NCBI GenBank assembly: GCA_019634595.1
Contig: JAHCBC010000001.1
Location: 434,001-498,000 of the forward strand
DNA length: 64,000 nucleotides
Direction of reading: 5' to 3'
Source of the DNA: Akkermansiaceae bacterium
Lineage (GTDB): Bacteria > Verrucomicrobiota > Verrucomicrobiia > Verrucomicrobiales > Akkermansiaceae
The notes under the pieces were generated by a model. It did not search any database and had not been told where the DNA came from. It was given only the letters and a program-made list of their open reading frames with translations. Positions 9,801-17,592 of this stretch are shown here, piece after piece. Within the stretch, counting starts at the first letter, position 1. Each line of letters opens with the position of its first letter. Both the position numbers and the translations under genes were made by a program.

Positions 9801-11253
9801 CGCGACATTGTCACGCCGCGATATCCTGCCCTCCGTCCATGCCGCCGCGCTGCGGGTCGTGCGCGGCCATCATCAGCCGGAGGTCGTGGGAAATGTCATC
9901 GGCCTCCTGGAAAAGGAAAAGGATACAGCCCGGCGCAGGGATCTGCTTTCCGCCCTTTGCCGCCTGCATTCCCGTGAAACGGAGTGGAAAGGAAACGGCT
10001 GGGGATTGGCACCGGATACCACGGGACCGTATTTCCTGCCGGAAGTCTGGGCGGAAACACCACGCATCACCGCGGTGCTGAAACAGGAAGTCCTCTCTGC
10101 GAAGGGCGACGAAGCCGCCTTCCTCATCGGTGAGCTGAACCGCCACCAGATCCACCTGGACGAGGCCGTCGCCTCCATCCTGAAGTTGGCGACGGAGGAC
10201 GTGCGCCACATCCCGGCCGCGGTGGACATGCTGGCACGCGGCACCACCGTGCCGGAGCAGGGGATTCCTATCTTGGTCCGCGCCGCCCTCGACAGGAAAT
10301 CATCCGATGATGTCCGCGGGGATGCGGTCGTCGCGCTTTCCCGCACCACGAGCACGGAAGGCTGCCGAGCGAGTCTGGAAGTCTTCGCCGACTTCGAGAA
10401 AAAGCCGCGCGGTGAACGGCTCCGCAGCCGCCCCTTCAAGCGGGCAAAGGAAGCTTTCTTCACCTCGAAGGATCTGCCGGCACAAGTCAAGGTGCTCATC
10501 GCGGAGGCATTGAAGGGGGATGAAGATACCGCGTCGTGGGCGGACGCGGCATTGCTGAAAGTATCCGGCGGATCCGCTGAGGCGCGTAGCCATGTGGAAG
10601 AGTCATGGAAATCGCCCGCCGGGCGTGTGCGAATCCTTTCCGCCATCACCGTCTCGATGGACCGCGGCTCGAAGGACAGGGTGCTCTCCGCACTTTCTGA
10701 TCAGGACAAGACCGTGGCCACCGCAGCGAGGATCGCCGCCAAGGCCATCAAGCTGGACCCGAACGCGAAGCCGTCCGCGCTCATCGGCACGCTCAAGCAG
10801 GAGGCCGTGCTACGCACGATGGCGAAGATGAAGGGCGACCCGGAGCTGGGTGAGCAACTCTTCACCCAGCAGGGCTGCATGGCCTGCCATACGGTGAGCG
10901 CGGGAGATGCGCTGCGTGCCGGACCTTACCTCGGAGGCACTGCCGGGGTCTATCGCAAGGACGAACTGGCGGAAATGATCCTCAACCCGTCGAAGTCACT
11001 CGCCCAGGGCTATGAGCCGCACCAGATCACCACGAAGGATGGTGGAGTTCATCTCGGCTTCATCGAGACGGCGGACAAGGAGAAGCTCGTCGTCCGCGAC
11101 ATGGCGATGCAGCGGAAGGACATCCGTGCGGGCGATGTCACGGAGAACCTCGCGCTGGAAACCTCGCTGATGCCACCGGGGCTGGTAGACAGCCTCACCG
11201 AAAAGGAACTGGCCGCCCTCCTGGCCTACCTCGAAGCCCTCGCCGCCCATTGA
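6847..11253 (+). CDS. ThuA - discoidin - PVC beta-propeller - HEAT - cytochrome c fusion protein
   Basis: This 1468-residue exported protein reads as five modules. After a signal peptide comes a ThuA-like (class I glutamine amidotransferase-like) domain at about 20-265, which in ThuA is linked to trehalose and keto-sugar metabolism. An F5/8 type C sugar-binding domain lies at about 314-448. A glucose/sorbosone-dehydrogenase-like beta-propeller occupies about 467-810 (DTDGDGRADE and DRLYVMHPPH repeats). HEAT-type helical repeats span about 815-1315. The C-terminal PVC-type cytochrome c domain has heme motif C1344-MAC-H1348 and a candidate axial Met1442. The family is predicted to oxidise or bind sugars outside the cytoplasm and pass electrons through the heme. 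It starts 23 bases after the PEP-CTERM gene. Domain calls are confident; the reaction is not known. Confidence 0.88.
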   Translation: MKILISITAGLVLLPSVVSTAAEVKKVLFFSKSSGFEHSVIRHTDGKPSHVENVLAEIGKAHGIEFTCTKDGGVFTKEGLAPFDAVFFYTTGDLTKPGNDGQPPMPADGRRVLIDFINSGKGFIGTHSATDTFHSEGDRFANNHECDPYICMLGGEFITHGSQQEATLTVASPEFPGMAVAGGSFRIMEEWYAMKNFAPDLHVLLVQQTADMTGNKKGNPYDRPPFPAAWARTQGKGRVYYTSLGHKPGTWTNPIFQGMLVGALNWTTGRVDADVTPNITKVTPGFATNAPPSKTTAEIEADEAPEEEAPAGKSGIVVTASGHQGGARPNPPENVIDGKQDTYWAAKTLDFPQWLQVDFGTPVKLAQSRVTWTSAKHRFQYQIEGSDDGKQWKVLFDGSANTRTKVVEDKLEGAARYLRVTLTGVADGTPGKLRPGVAEWEFPGMVMAAAVKSAPTATKASTSPEKEKELLAETRVPEGYEATIFAAPPMINYPTFIATAPDGTVFVSCDKNGAGGRKPHQGRIVRLRDTDGDGRADEATDFVADIDTPRGLVWDHDRLYVMHPPHLSVFIDKDGDGVSDEHKVLVKNIGWGFKDRSGDHASDGLEMSIDGWLYGSIGDFGFFGAEGTDGKKVTLRGGGVIRVRPDGTGLEIHSRGTRNVYAVAVDPLLNVYGRDNNNDGSWGVLLHHFTGMDHRGYPSLFLNFPEDVLQPMADYITGSGSGAFYLDEPGIPEKHRGLFTCDWGKSFVYHHPLTPSGATFKAGQEEFIGVPRTIDMKADASSNLYVASWRGAIFNYSGEDVGYIARVKRGGYQAQPLPVFGKAEPRELLALLGSDSHRRRIEAQRALVRGGGAVRLAAPLAALAGNKKQPLAVRVAAVFTLKQALGEESHATLAALAADAEIRPFVIRALTDDLGKMKQVPVSTLVTALDDELPRTRLEAARALGRLGDLSQAGAIAARLAEKDPVVLHTVVRVLDELRADDACFATLSRRDILPSVHAAALRVVRGHHQPEVVGNVIGLLEKEKDTARRRDLLSALCRLHSRETEWKGNGWGLAPDTTGPYFLPEVWAETPRITAVLKQEVLSAKGDEAAFLIGELNRHQIHLDEAVASILKLATEDVRHIPAAVDMLARGTTVPEQGIPILVRAALDRKSSDDVRGDAVVALSRTTSTEGCRASLEVFADFEKKPRGERLRSRPFKRAKEAFFTSKDLPAQVKVLIAEALKGDEDTASWADAALLKVSGGSAEARSHVEESWKSPAGRVRILSAITVSMDRGSKDRVLSALSDQDKTVATAARIAAKAIKLDPNAKPSALIGTLKQEAVLRTMAKMKGDPELGEQLFTQQGCMACHTVSAGDALRAGPYLGGTAGVYRKDELAEMILNPSKSLAQGYEPHQITTKDGGVHLGFIETADKEKLVVRDMAMQRKDIRAGDVTENLALETSLMPPGLVDSLTEKELAALLAYLEALAAH

Positions 11254-11258
11254 GAAAC

Positions 11259-13154
11259 ATGTCATTCATCCGGTCATCGGCGCTGCTGGGCGTCTTCATC
11301 ATCGCCTCCCACATGGGCGTCGCGCGTGAAGCCGCGCCGCAGCCCGTGGTGGACATCCGCGCCAGCATCCGCCCGACCCCGATCCGGCATGCGGCGGATG
11401 GCGCGGTGAAAATTTCCGGCTCCGTTTCATCGGCGGATGCAAAGGTCAATGTCCGCGTCACCCTCAGCACCGGTGGCAGTGCCGAGGCCGTGGTGCCGGT
11501 GGCGGGAGGAAAGTTCACCTGCAACTATCCCGCCGACTTCGCCGGTGCGCCGCCACTGGCCGCCAGCCTGCTGTATGTGGACGCCTCCACTGGACCGGAC
11601 CTGTCCGCGCAGCGGGCGGAGTGCGTGTTCATCATCCGTGGGACGGACGGACCACCGGATCTGCCTTCCGCGTTCAGTGACGACTTCATCGATTCAAAGG
11701 GGAAGAAGGATGCCGCCGCCTCCACCTGGGCCGGTCACCGGGAACTGGTGAATCTTTTCATGCGCAGCCGCGGGGCAAAGCTGTCCGGGATCGGGCGCGC
11801 CGATTTCGATCTGGCGAAGGAAGCGGACTTCGCTCGCTTCAAGGAGCTGGGGACCCTGTATGACTTCGACCACCGCGACCGGGACTGGAGCAAGCCGCTG
11901 AACCACCGCGTGGCACGCGCCTTCTGGCAGGCGGAGTGGAACCGTTGGTTCGGCCCGGGGAACGATCATCCGTGGGATGGCGACGCCACGAACCGGAAGC
12001 CGGAAAATTACCGCCCCTACACCTTCACGAACGACCTCGCGGATCTCTACATCCTCCACCGCATGCGGCAGTCGCTTCATGGTGCGTCCGGTGACAATCG
12101 GGCGGCGATGTCCTCCGAATCTCTGGCTAACCTCATCGCCCTTCAGCACCGCGGAACGGAAAACTTCGCGAAGGAAAGCGGCCTCCATTACACCGCCGGT
12201 GCCTTCCGCTATGGCATGTTCGAGACCGGTGAATGGCTGGAGGAGGGAACCGGTTGGTTCGTGAATCCGAAGTCATCCGACCACCGCCACGGCGGCGTTT
12301 TCAACGGTCGCTCCGCGTGGGCGCTGGGGGAGGCCGTGAGGCATGGCCCCTCCGGGCCGGATGCGGTCGCCGCGGCGGAGGCCCTCGCGCTGACCTTGCG
12401 CTTCTGCCTGCACGACGGCCTTGCGAAGAACTACACGAAGCGGGTGGGGGATGGCTTGCCCTTCTGGCGGCAGGCCGGGGAGCATGGATACCTTACCCTC
12501 GGCATGATCGCCGCGGCATCCGTGAAGCCGGATCTGCCGGTGGTTCTCCAGGAAGGCGCGCCGCCGGTTGCGCTGAAGGATGTCACCGCCCGTGCGCTGG
12601 ACGCATTGGTGGCCGCGCTCAACAAGGACGGCCACTGGACGAAATATCCGGACCAGGACGCCATGGGGCTGGCCGCCCTGGCGGAGGGGGCGCTTGCTTT
12701 CCCGGATCATCCGCACGCCGCGGCATGGAAAGGTGCAGTGATCCGCGTCGCGGACGGCTGGCTCGCCGCGAAGCATGATCCCTCCGAGCGGAAATCACCC
12801 TGCGATCATTTCGGCCGCCGTGAGGGGTCCCGCATGACCTACTACATCGGTGGAAAAGAAGAGGTCCACATCAACCTCTACATCACCGGACTCTGGATCC
12901 ACGCGCTGGCGAAAACCTGGCAGCTCACCGGCGGTCAGCACTACCGCGACCGGCAGGAGGGCATGCTTTCCTATCTCTGCGGGGACAATCCCTTCCACGT
13001 GCGGCTGCTCAATGAAATGGGCGGCGTGCCCAACATCGTCCGTGACACGGATGACCGGAACAGCCGCATGAACTGGGACTGCTACCCGGAGTCCACCGCT
13101 TTCGTCCAGATCGGACTCCTTCACTGGCTCGATGCCATCCATCCAAAACCATGA
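11259..13154 (+). CDS. Secreted six-hairpin glycosidase-like protein
   Basis: The protein has 631 residues with a signal peptide (about residues 1-22, IRSSALLGVFIIASHMG). An Ig-like N-terminal domain (about 30-135) precedes a large alpha-helical body that resembles an (alpha/alpha)6 barrel. The end segment GDNPFHVRLLNEMGG recalls the C-terminal region of GH9-type enzymes, but I cannot place catalytic acids, so the family is open. The start is ATG 11259; a TTG at 11250 in the same frame overlaps the previous stop. Its stop overlaps the next start (ATGA), so it is co-translated with the first FAD oxidoreductase. Polysaccharide processing at the surface is the likely role (inference). Confidence 0.6.
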   Translation: MSFIRSSALLGVFIIASHMGVAREAAPQPVVDIRASIRPTPIRHAADGAVKISGSVSSADAKVNVRVTLSTGGSAEAVVPVAGGKFTCNYPADFAGAPPLAASLLYVDASTGPDLSAQRAECVFIIRGTDGPPDLPSAFSDDFIDSKGKKDAAASTWAGHRELVNLFMRSRGAKLSGIGRADFDLAKEADFARFKELGTLYDFDHRDRDWSKPLNHRVARAFWQAEWNRWFGPGNDHPWDGDATNRKPENYRPYTFTNDLADLYILHRMRQSLHGASGDNRAAMSSESLANLIALQHRGTENFAKESGLHYTAGAFRYGMFETGEWLEEGTGWFVNPKSSDHRHGGVFNGRSAWALGEAVRHGPSGPDAVAAAEALALTLRFCLHDGLAKNYTKRVGDGLPFWRQAGEHGYLTLGMIAAASVKPDLPVVLQEGAPPVALKDVTARALDALVAALNKDGHWTKYPDQDAMGLAALAEGALAFPDHPHAAAWKGAVIRVADGWLAAKHDPSERKSPCDHFGRREGSRMTYYIGGKEEVHINLYITGLWIHALAKTWQLTGGQHYRDRQEGMLSYLCGDNPFHVRLLNEMGGVPNIVRDTDDRNSRMNWDCYPESTAFVQIGLLHWLDAIHPKP

Positions 13155-15322
13155 TACCTGACTTCATTCGTCGCATACCACTATTCCTCGGCCTGGCCAC
13201 CATGTGCCCGGCGCAGACGGACCTCCTCGTCTATGGCGGCACGCCTGCCGGGGTTTCCGCCGCGGTGTCCGCAGCCCGTCAGGGTCGCAGCGTCGTGCTT
13301 GTCGAGCCACTCTACTATGTCGGCGGCATGATGTCCGGCGGCCTCACCAAGACGGACATCGGGGACCGCGCCACCATCGGCGGCGTGTCGAAGGAGTTCT
13401 TCGACCGCGTGCTGAAGCACTACCAGAAAGCCTACGGTCCGGAGTCAGAGCAGGTGAAAACCAGCAAGGAAGGCGCTTTCTTTGAACCAAAGGTCGCGGG
13501 TGAGATTTTCCGCACCATGCTGGATGAGGCCGGGGTCAAGGTGCTGCTGAAGCATGACCTTGTGTCCGCATCGATCAACGGCGGCTCCGTTTCCTCCGTG
13601 GTTCTGAAAACCGGAGACTCCACCTCCACCCATGAGGCGAAGGTCTTCATCGACGCCACCTATGAAGGGGATCTCCTCGCCGCGGCGGGTGTCCCATACC
13701 GCGTCGGTCGGGAGGCCAGGGCGGAGTTCGGCGAATCCCTCGCGGGCATGACCGAGGGGCCGGAAGAGTATCTCGGGATGGGTGACCACCGGGTCCAGTC
13801 CTATAACATGCGCTCCACTTTGACCAATCGGACGGACATTCTGGTGCCCGTCCCGAAGCCGGATGAATACATGCCGGATGCCCACCGCGGGTTCATCGAT
13901 GCGGTGAACCGCAATGGCTACAAGACCTTCGAGGAGCTGTTCCATGATGCCCCGCTGTGGGGTGGGGTGAACGGGAAATTCGACCCCAACAAGGCGGACG
14001 CCGTCGGTATGAACCTCGGCTACGTCGAGGCGGATCCGGAGGGACGCCGCCGCATCGTGAAGCGTCTCCAGGACTACTGGCTGAGCCTGTGGTACATGCT
14101 CCAGAATGATCCTGGTTTGCCGGAAGAGTTCCGCGCCAGCGCGAAGAAGTGGGGCCTGCCGAAGGATGAGTTCGTGGAGAGCGGTCACGTCAGCCCGCAG
14201 CCGTATGTGCGCGTCGGCCGACGGATGATGGGCCGCCATTTCCTCACCCAGAACGACGTGATGGATGACCGCTACAAGGAGGACTCCATCTGCCTCGGCA
14301 GCTACAACATCGACTCCCATGAGATCCAGCGGATGCTGACGGACAAGGGATGGGTGAAGGAAGGCTTCATCATTGAGAAGATCGATCCGTATGAGATTCC
14401 CTACCGTTCCATCACCCCGCACGCGCCGAAGAACCTGCTGGTGACCTGCGCGGTCAGCGCCTCCCACATTGCCTACGGCACCCTGCGTATGGAGCCGGTG
14501 TTCATGATGATCGGCCAGGCAGCCGGTGAAGCCGCGGACCTTTCCCTGAAACACAAAAAGGCTGTGCAGCAGATCCCCGTGCCGGAACTGCAGAAGCGTC
14601 TGTCCGACGTGGGCATCGCGCTGAGGGCTCCCTTCCGTCCGAAGGTGGAGCTGGTGATCAAGACCCAGCCACCCTACCAGCCGGGGCAGGTCATCGAGTT
14701 CGAGGCGAAGGTCGCCCGCTCCCGTGGTGCGGTGAAGGAGTTCCAGTGGAACTTCGACGGCAGCGGTGAGGTCCACGGCCGCGAGGCCACGGCGACGTTT
14801 ACCTTCCCCGTGTCGAAGAAATATCATCTCACGCTCAGCGCCACGGATGCGGACGGCCTGAAGTCCCTGCCTGTCACAGCCGTCATCCAGATCGGTGACA
14901 ATCAGGCGGCGGATCCGGAGGTCTATTTCACCGAGGCAAAGGTGACCGGTCGCTGGAATCGCGCCGCGACGGGTCTGGTCGGCTACCGTTTCCGCACACC
15001 CTACCATGACATGAACGCCGGCAAGGGCGAGAAGTCGGCGGTTTTCGAAACATCCCTGCCGGAGGACGGCGTGTATCGCGTTGCCATCGCCTATCCTCAT
15101 GACGCGAACCGGTCGCCGAACGTGCCGGTCACCATCGACTCCGCGGACGGGACGAAGGAGATCATCCTCAACCAGAAAAAGAAGGCATCCGATCTCGCGT
15201 TCGCGCCTGTCGGGGAATTCCGGTTCACGAAAAGCAAGCCCGCCCGCGTGACCATCAGCAACAAGGGCGCCACCGGCTTTGTCACCGCGGATGCCGTCCG
15301 CTGGATCCGCGTCGGCCCATAA
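13151..15322 (+). CDS. FAD-dependent oxidoreductase with PKD and golvesin-like C-terminal domains (paralogue 1)
   Basis: The 723-residue protein begins with an export signal and an FAD-binding Rossmann motif of the FAD_oxidored type (YGGTPAGVSAAVSAARQG at about 29-46, then VGGMMSGGLTKTDIG). The catalytic part runs to about residue 490 and includes conserved YRVGREARAEFGE and RMEPVFMMIGQAAGEAADL. A PKD-like domain (about 498-585) and a golvesin/xanthan-lyase-type carbohydrate-binding tail (about 590-723, ending TADAVRWIRV) follow. Such genes are often labelled 'xanthan lyase' in databases, but the core is an oxidoreductase. It overlaps the glycosidase-like gene by ATGA and begins a tandem of three paralogues. 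Confidence 0.88.
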   Translation: MIPDFIRRIPLFLGLATMCPAQTDLLVYGGTPAGVSAAVSAARQGRSVVLVEPLYYVGGMMSGGLTKTDIGDRATIGGVSKEFFDRVLKHYQKAYGPESEQVKTSKEGAFFEPKVAGEIFRTMLDEAGVKVLLKHDLVSASINGGSVSSVVLKTGDSTSTHEAKVFIDATYEGDLLAAAGVPYRVGREARAEFGESLAGMTEGPEEYLGMGDHRVQSYNMRSTLTNRTDILVPVPKPDEYMPDAHRGFIDAVNRNGYKTFEELFHDAPLWGGVNGKFDPNKADAVGMNLGYVEADPEGRRRIVKRLQDYWLSLWYMLQNDPGLPEEFRASAKKWGLPKDEFVESGHVSPQPYVRVGRRMMGRHFLTQNDVMDDRYKEDSICLGSYNIDSHEIQRMLTDKGWVKEGFIIEKIDPYEIPYRSITPHAPKNLLVTCAVSASHIAYGTLRMEPVFMMIGQAAGEAADLSLKHKKAVQQIPVPELQKRLSDVGIALRAPFRPKVELVIKTQPPYQPGQVIEFEAKVARSRGAVKEFQWNFDGSGEVHGREATATFTFPVSKKYHLTLSATDADGLKSLPVTAVIQIGDNQAADPEVYFTEAKVTGRWNRAATGLVGYRFRTPYHDMNAGKGEKSAVFETSLPEDGVYRVAIAYPHDANRSPNVPVTIDSADGTKEIILNQKKKASDLAFAPVGEFRFTKSKPARVTISNKGATGFVTADAVRWIRVGP

Positions 15323-15340
15323 CCCCATCAACTACCCATC

Positions 15341-17578
15341 ATGAAACATTCCATGGATCGAATGAAACGGACCGTGCTGGCATTCGCCGGTGTCGCGGCC
15401 GGACTGCTGGCAACCGCCCGCGGGCAGGAGACTGTGAAAGCGGACGTCGTTGTCTATGCCGGAACCCCGGCGGGCATCACCGCTGCCATCGCCGCCGCCC
15501 GTGAAGGGCGGACGGTCTCCCTGGTGGAGCTGAACAACCGCGTGGGCGGCATGGTCAGCGGCGGCCTCACCAACACCGACATCGGCAAGCGCTGGACCGT
15601 CGGCGGCTTGTCGGAGGAGTTCCTCACCCGGGCGGTGGACTACTACAAGGAGAAGTACGGCCCGGATTCCGAACAATACAAGGCCTGCAAGAACGGTCGG
15701 AAATATGAACCTCATGTCGCGGAGCTGATCTTCGAACGGATGCTCGCGGAGCAGCCGAAGATCAAGGTATGGAAAGGTCACCGATACCACTCGGTGACCC
15801 TGGACGGAGCGAGGATCGTTTCCCTGACGGCGGAGGATCCGGTGGCGAAGAAGCAGCTCACTTTCGAGGGGGATGTCTTCATCGATGCGAGCTACACCGG
15901 CGATGTGATGGCGGGCGCGTTGGTGCCCTACCGCGTCGGCCGTGAGGGCCGCGCGGAGTTCGGTGAGCCGCTGGCTGGCGTGACGAAGGGACCGGAGTCC
16001 GTCATCGGCACCGGCGACCACCGCACGCAGGCCTACAACTACCGGGTCTCCATCACCGGCACCACGGCGAACCGTGTCCTGTTCCCGAAGCCGGGCAACT
16101 ATGACCCGGAGCCATGGCGGGCGAAGTTCCAGGACAAGATCCTCAGTGGAAAGATCACGAAGTTCCTCGACCTCTACATCAGCAAGGCCGGTGCGAATGA
16201 CAAGCGTGACTCGAACTGGAACGACCTCGTCGGTGGCAATGAAGGCTATGCGGAAGGGGATTGGGAAACGCGCGCGAAGATCGAGGCGAAGCACCGGGAC
16301 TACTTCCTGAGCATGCTCTACTACCTCCAGAATGATCCCGCTCTGCCGGAGAGCTTCCGGAAGGACGCGATGAACTGGGGCCTGCCGAAGGACGAGTTCC
16401 AGGACACAGGGCATTTCCCGTTCCAGCTCTACATCCGCGAATCACGCCGCATGCTCGGGAAATACATCCTGCGCGAGCAGGACCTCACGGAGAACCGCCA
16501 GAAGGCGGATGGCATCTGCGCCGGGAACTATGGCATCGACTGCCACGGGGTGCAGTTCACCATGGTGAATGGAAAGCGCATCATCGAGCGCACGCGGCAC
16601 CGCTCCGTGGAGCCGTATGACATCCCGTATTCCAGCATCGTCCCCATCGAGCCGGGGAACCTCATCGTGCCGGTGTGCCTTTCCTCGACCCACGTCGCCT
16701 ACTGCTCGCTGCGGATGGAGCCCGTGTTCATGATGATCGGCCATGCGGCGGGGAAAGCCGCGCACCTCGCGCTGGCGGGTAAGACACCCGTCCAGGATGT
16801 GGATGTGGCCAAGCTCCGTGAGCTGCTTCTCAAGGAAGGCGCCGTGCTCGATGCTGCCGCTCCCGGAAAGTCCGAAGAGATGAAGAAGAAGGCGAAGCCC
16901 GGTGACGACGAGGAGTCGGAGGAGACGGAGATGGAAGATGAAACGCCTGCCAAAACACCGGCCAAGGAAGCCAAGGCGAAAAAAGAAGCCCCGGCTGCGG
17001 ACACGGTGGTGGAAGATCCTGCCCTGCCACGTGTGCTCATTATAGGTGACTCCATTTCCATCGGCTACACCCCCGGTGTCCGGGAGTTGCTGAAGGGAAA
17101 GGCGAATATCCTCCGCATCCCCGGCAACGGCAGCTCCACCAGCCATGGACTGGCGAACCTGTCCAAGTGGTTGGGGACCGGAAAGTGGGATGTCATCCAC
17201 TTCAACTTTGGCCTGCATGACGCGAAGCTGCCGCCGGAGGGCATCCGCCATTCCGAGCCGGAGCAGTATGAAAAGAACCTCCGCGAGCTGGTGAAGCAAC
17301 TGCAGGCGACGGGCGCGAAGCTCATCTTCGCCACCACCACGCCGGTTCCGGATGGCGGGAATCTCGCGCCGGACCGCCGCTTCGCGGAGGTGAAGGCCTA
17401 TAACGAGGCCGCCCTGCGGGTGATGAAGGAGAACAACGTCACCATCAACGACCTGAATACCGCCATGCAGCCGCATGCCGCGGAGTATCTCAAGCCGAAG
17501 GACGTCCACTACACCAAGGAAGGATCCGCTTTCCTCGCGGATCGTGTGGCCGCCGCCATAGGAGGAAAACTCAAGTAA
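15341..17578 (+). CDS. FAD-dependent oxidoreductase fused to an SGNH hydrolase (paralogue 2)
   Basis: The first 510 or so residues of this 745-residue protein are a paralogue of the neighbouring oxidoreductases (YAGTPAGITAAIAAAREG, VGGMVSGGLTNTDIG, RMEPVFMMIGHAAGKAAHL). The PKD and golvesin-like tail of its neighbours is replaced by a charged Lys/Glu/Pro-rich linker (about 510-560) and a complete SGNH/GDSL hydrolase: block I GDSIS with Ser571, and Asp721/His723 in DVHYTKEG. It therefore probably couples sugar oxidation to an esterase or deacetylase (inference). An N-terminal signal (about residues 9-28) directs export; ATG 15356 or 15365 are alternative starts. It follows paralogue 1 by 18 bases. 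Confidence 0.9.
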   Translation: MKHSMDRMKRTVLAFAGVAAGLLATARGQETVKADVVVYAGTPAGITAAIAAAREGRTVSLVELNNRVGGMVSGGLTNTDIGKRWTVGGLSEEFLTRAVDYYKEKYGPDSEQYKACKNGRKYEPHVAELIFERMLAEQPKIKVWKGHRYHSVTLDGARIVSLTAEDPVAKKQLTFEGDVFIDASYTGDVMAGALVPYRVGREGRAEFGEPLAGVTKGPESVIGTGDHRTQAYNYRVSITGTTANRVLFPKPGNYDPEPWRAKFQDKILSGKITKFLDLYISKAGANDKRDSNWNDLVGGNEGYAEGDWETRAKIEAKHRDYFLSMLYYLQNDPALPESFRKDAMNWGLPKDEFQDTGHFPFQLYIRESRRMLGKYILREQDLTENRQKADGICAGNYGIDCHGVQFTMVNGKRIIERTRHRSVEPYDIPYSSIVPIEPGNLIVPVCLSSTHVAYCSLRMEPVFMMIGHAAGKAAHLALAGKTPVQDVDVAKLRELLLKEGAVLDAAAPGKSEEMKKKAKPGDDEESEETEMEDETPAKTPAKEAKAKKEAPAADTVVEDPALPRVLIIGDSISIGYTPGVRELLKGKANILRIPGNGSSTSHGLANLSKWLGTGKWDVIHFNFGLHDAKLPPEGIRHSEPEQYEKNLRELVKQLQATGAKLIFATTTPVPDGGNLAPDRRFAEVKAYNEAALRVMKENNVTINDLNTAMQPHAAEYLKPKDVHYTKEGSAFLADRVAAAIGGKLK

Positions 17579-17592
17579 CCCTGATCCGTCCC

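Noticed and set aside
13445..15331. 628-residue reverse-strand open frame opposite FAD paralogue 1
   Set aside because: Shadow of a well-conserved gene; similar shadows occur opposite paralogues 2 and 3.
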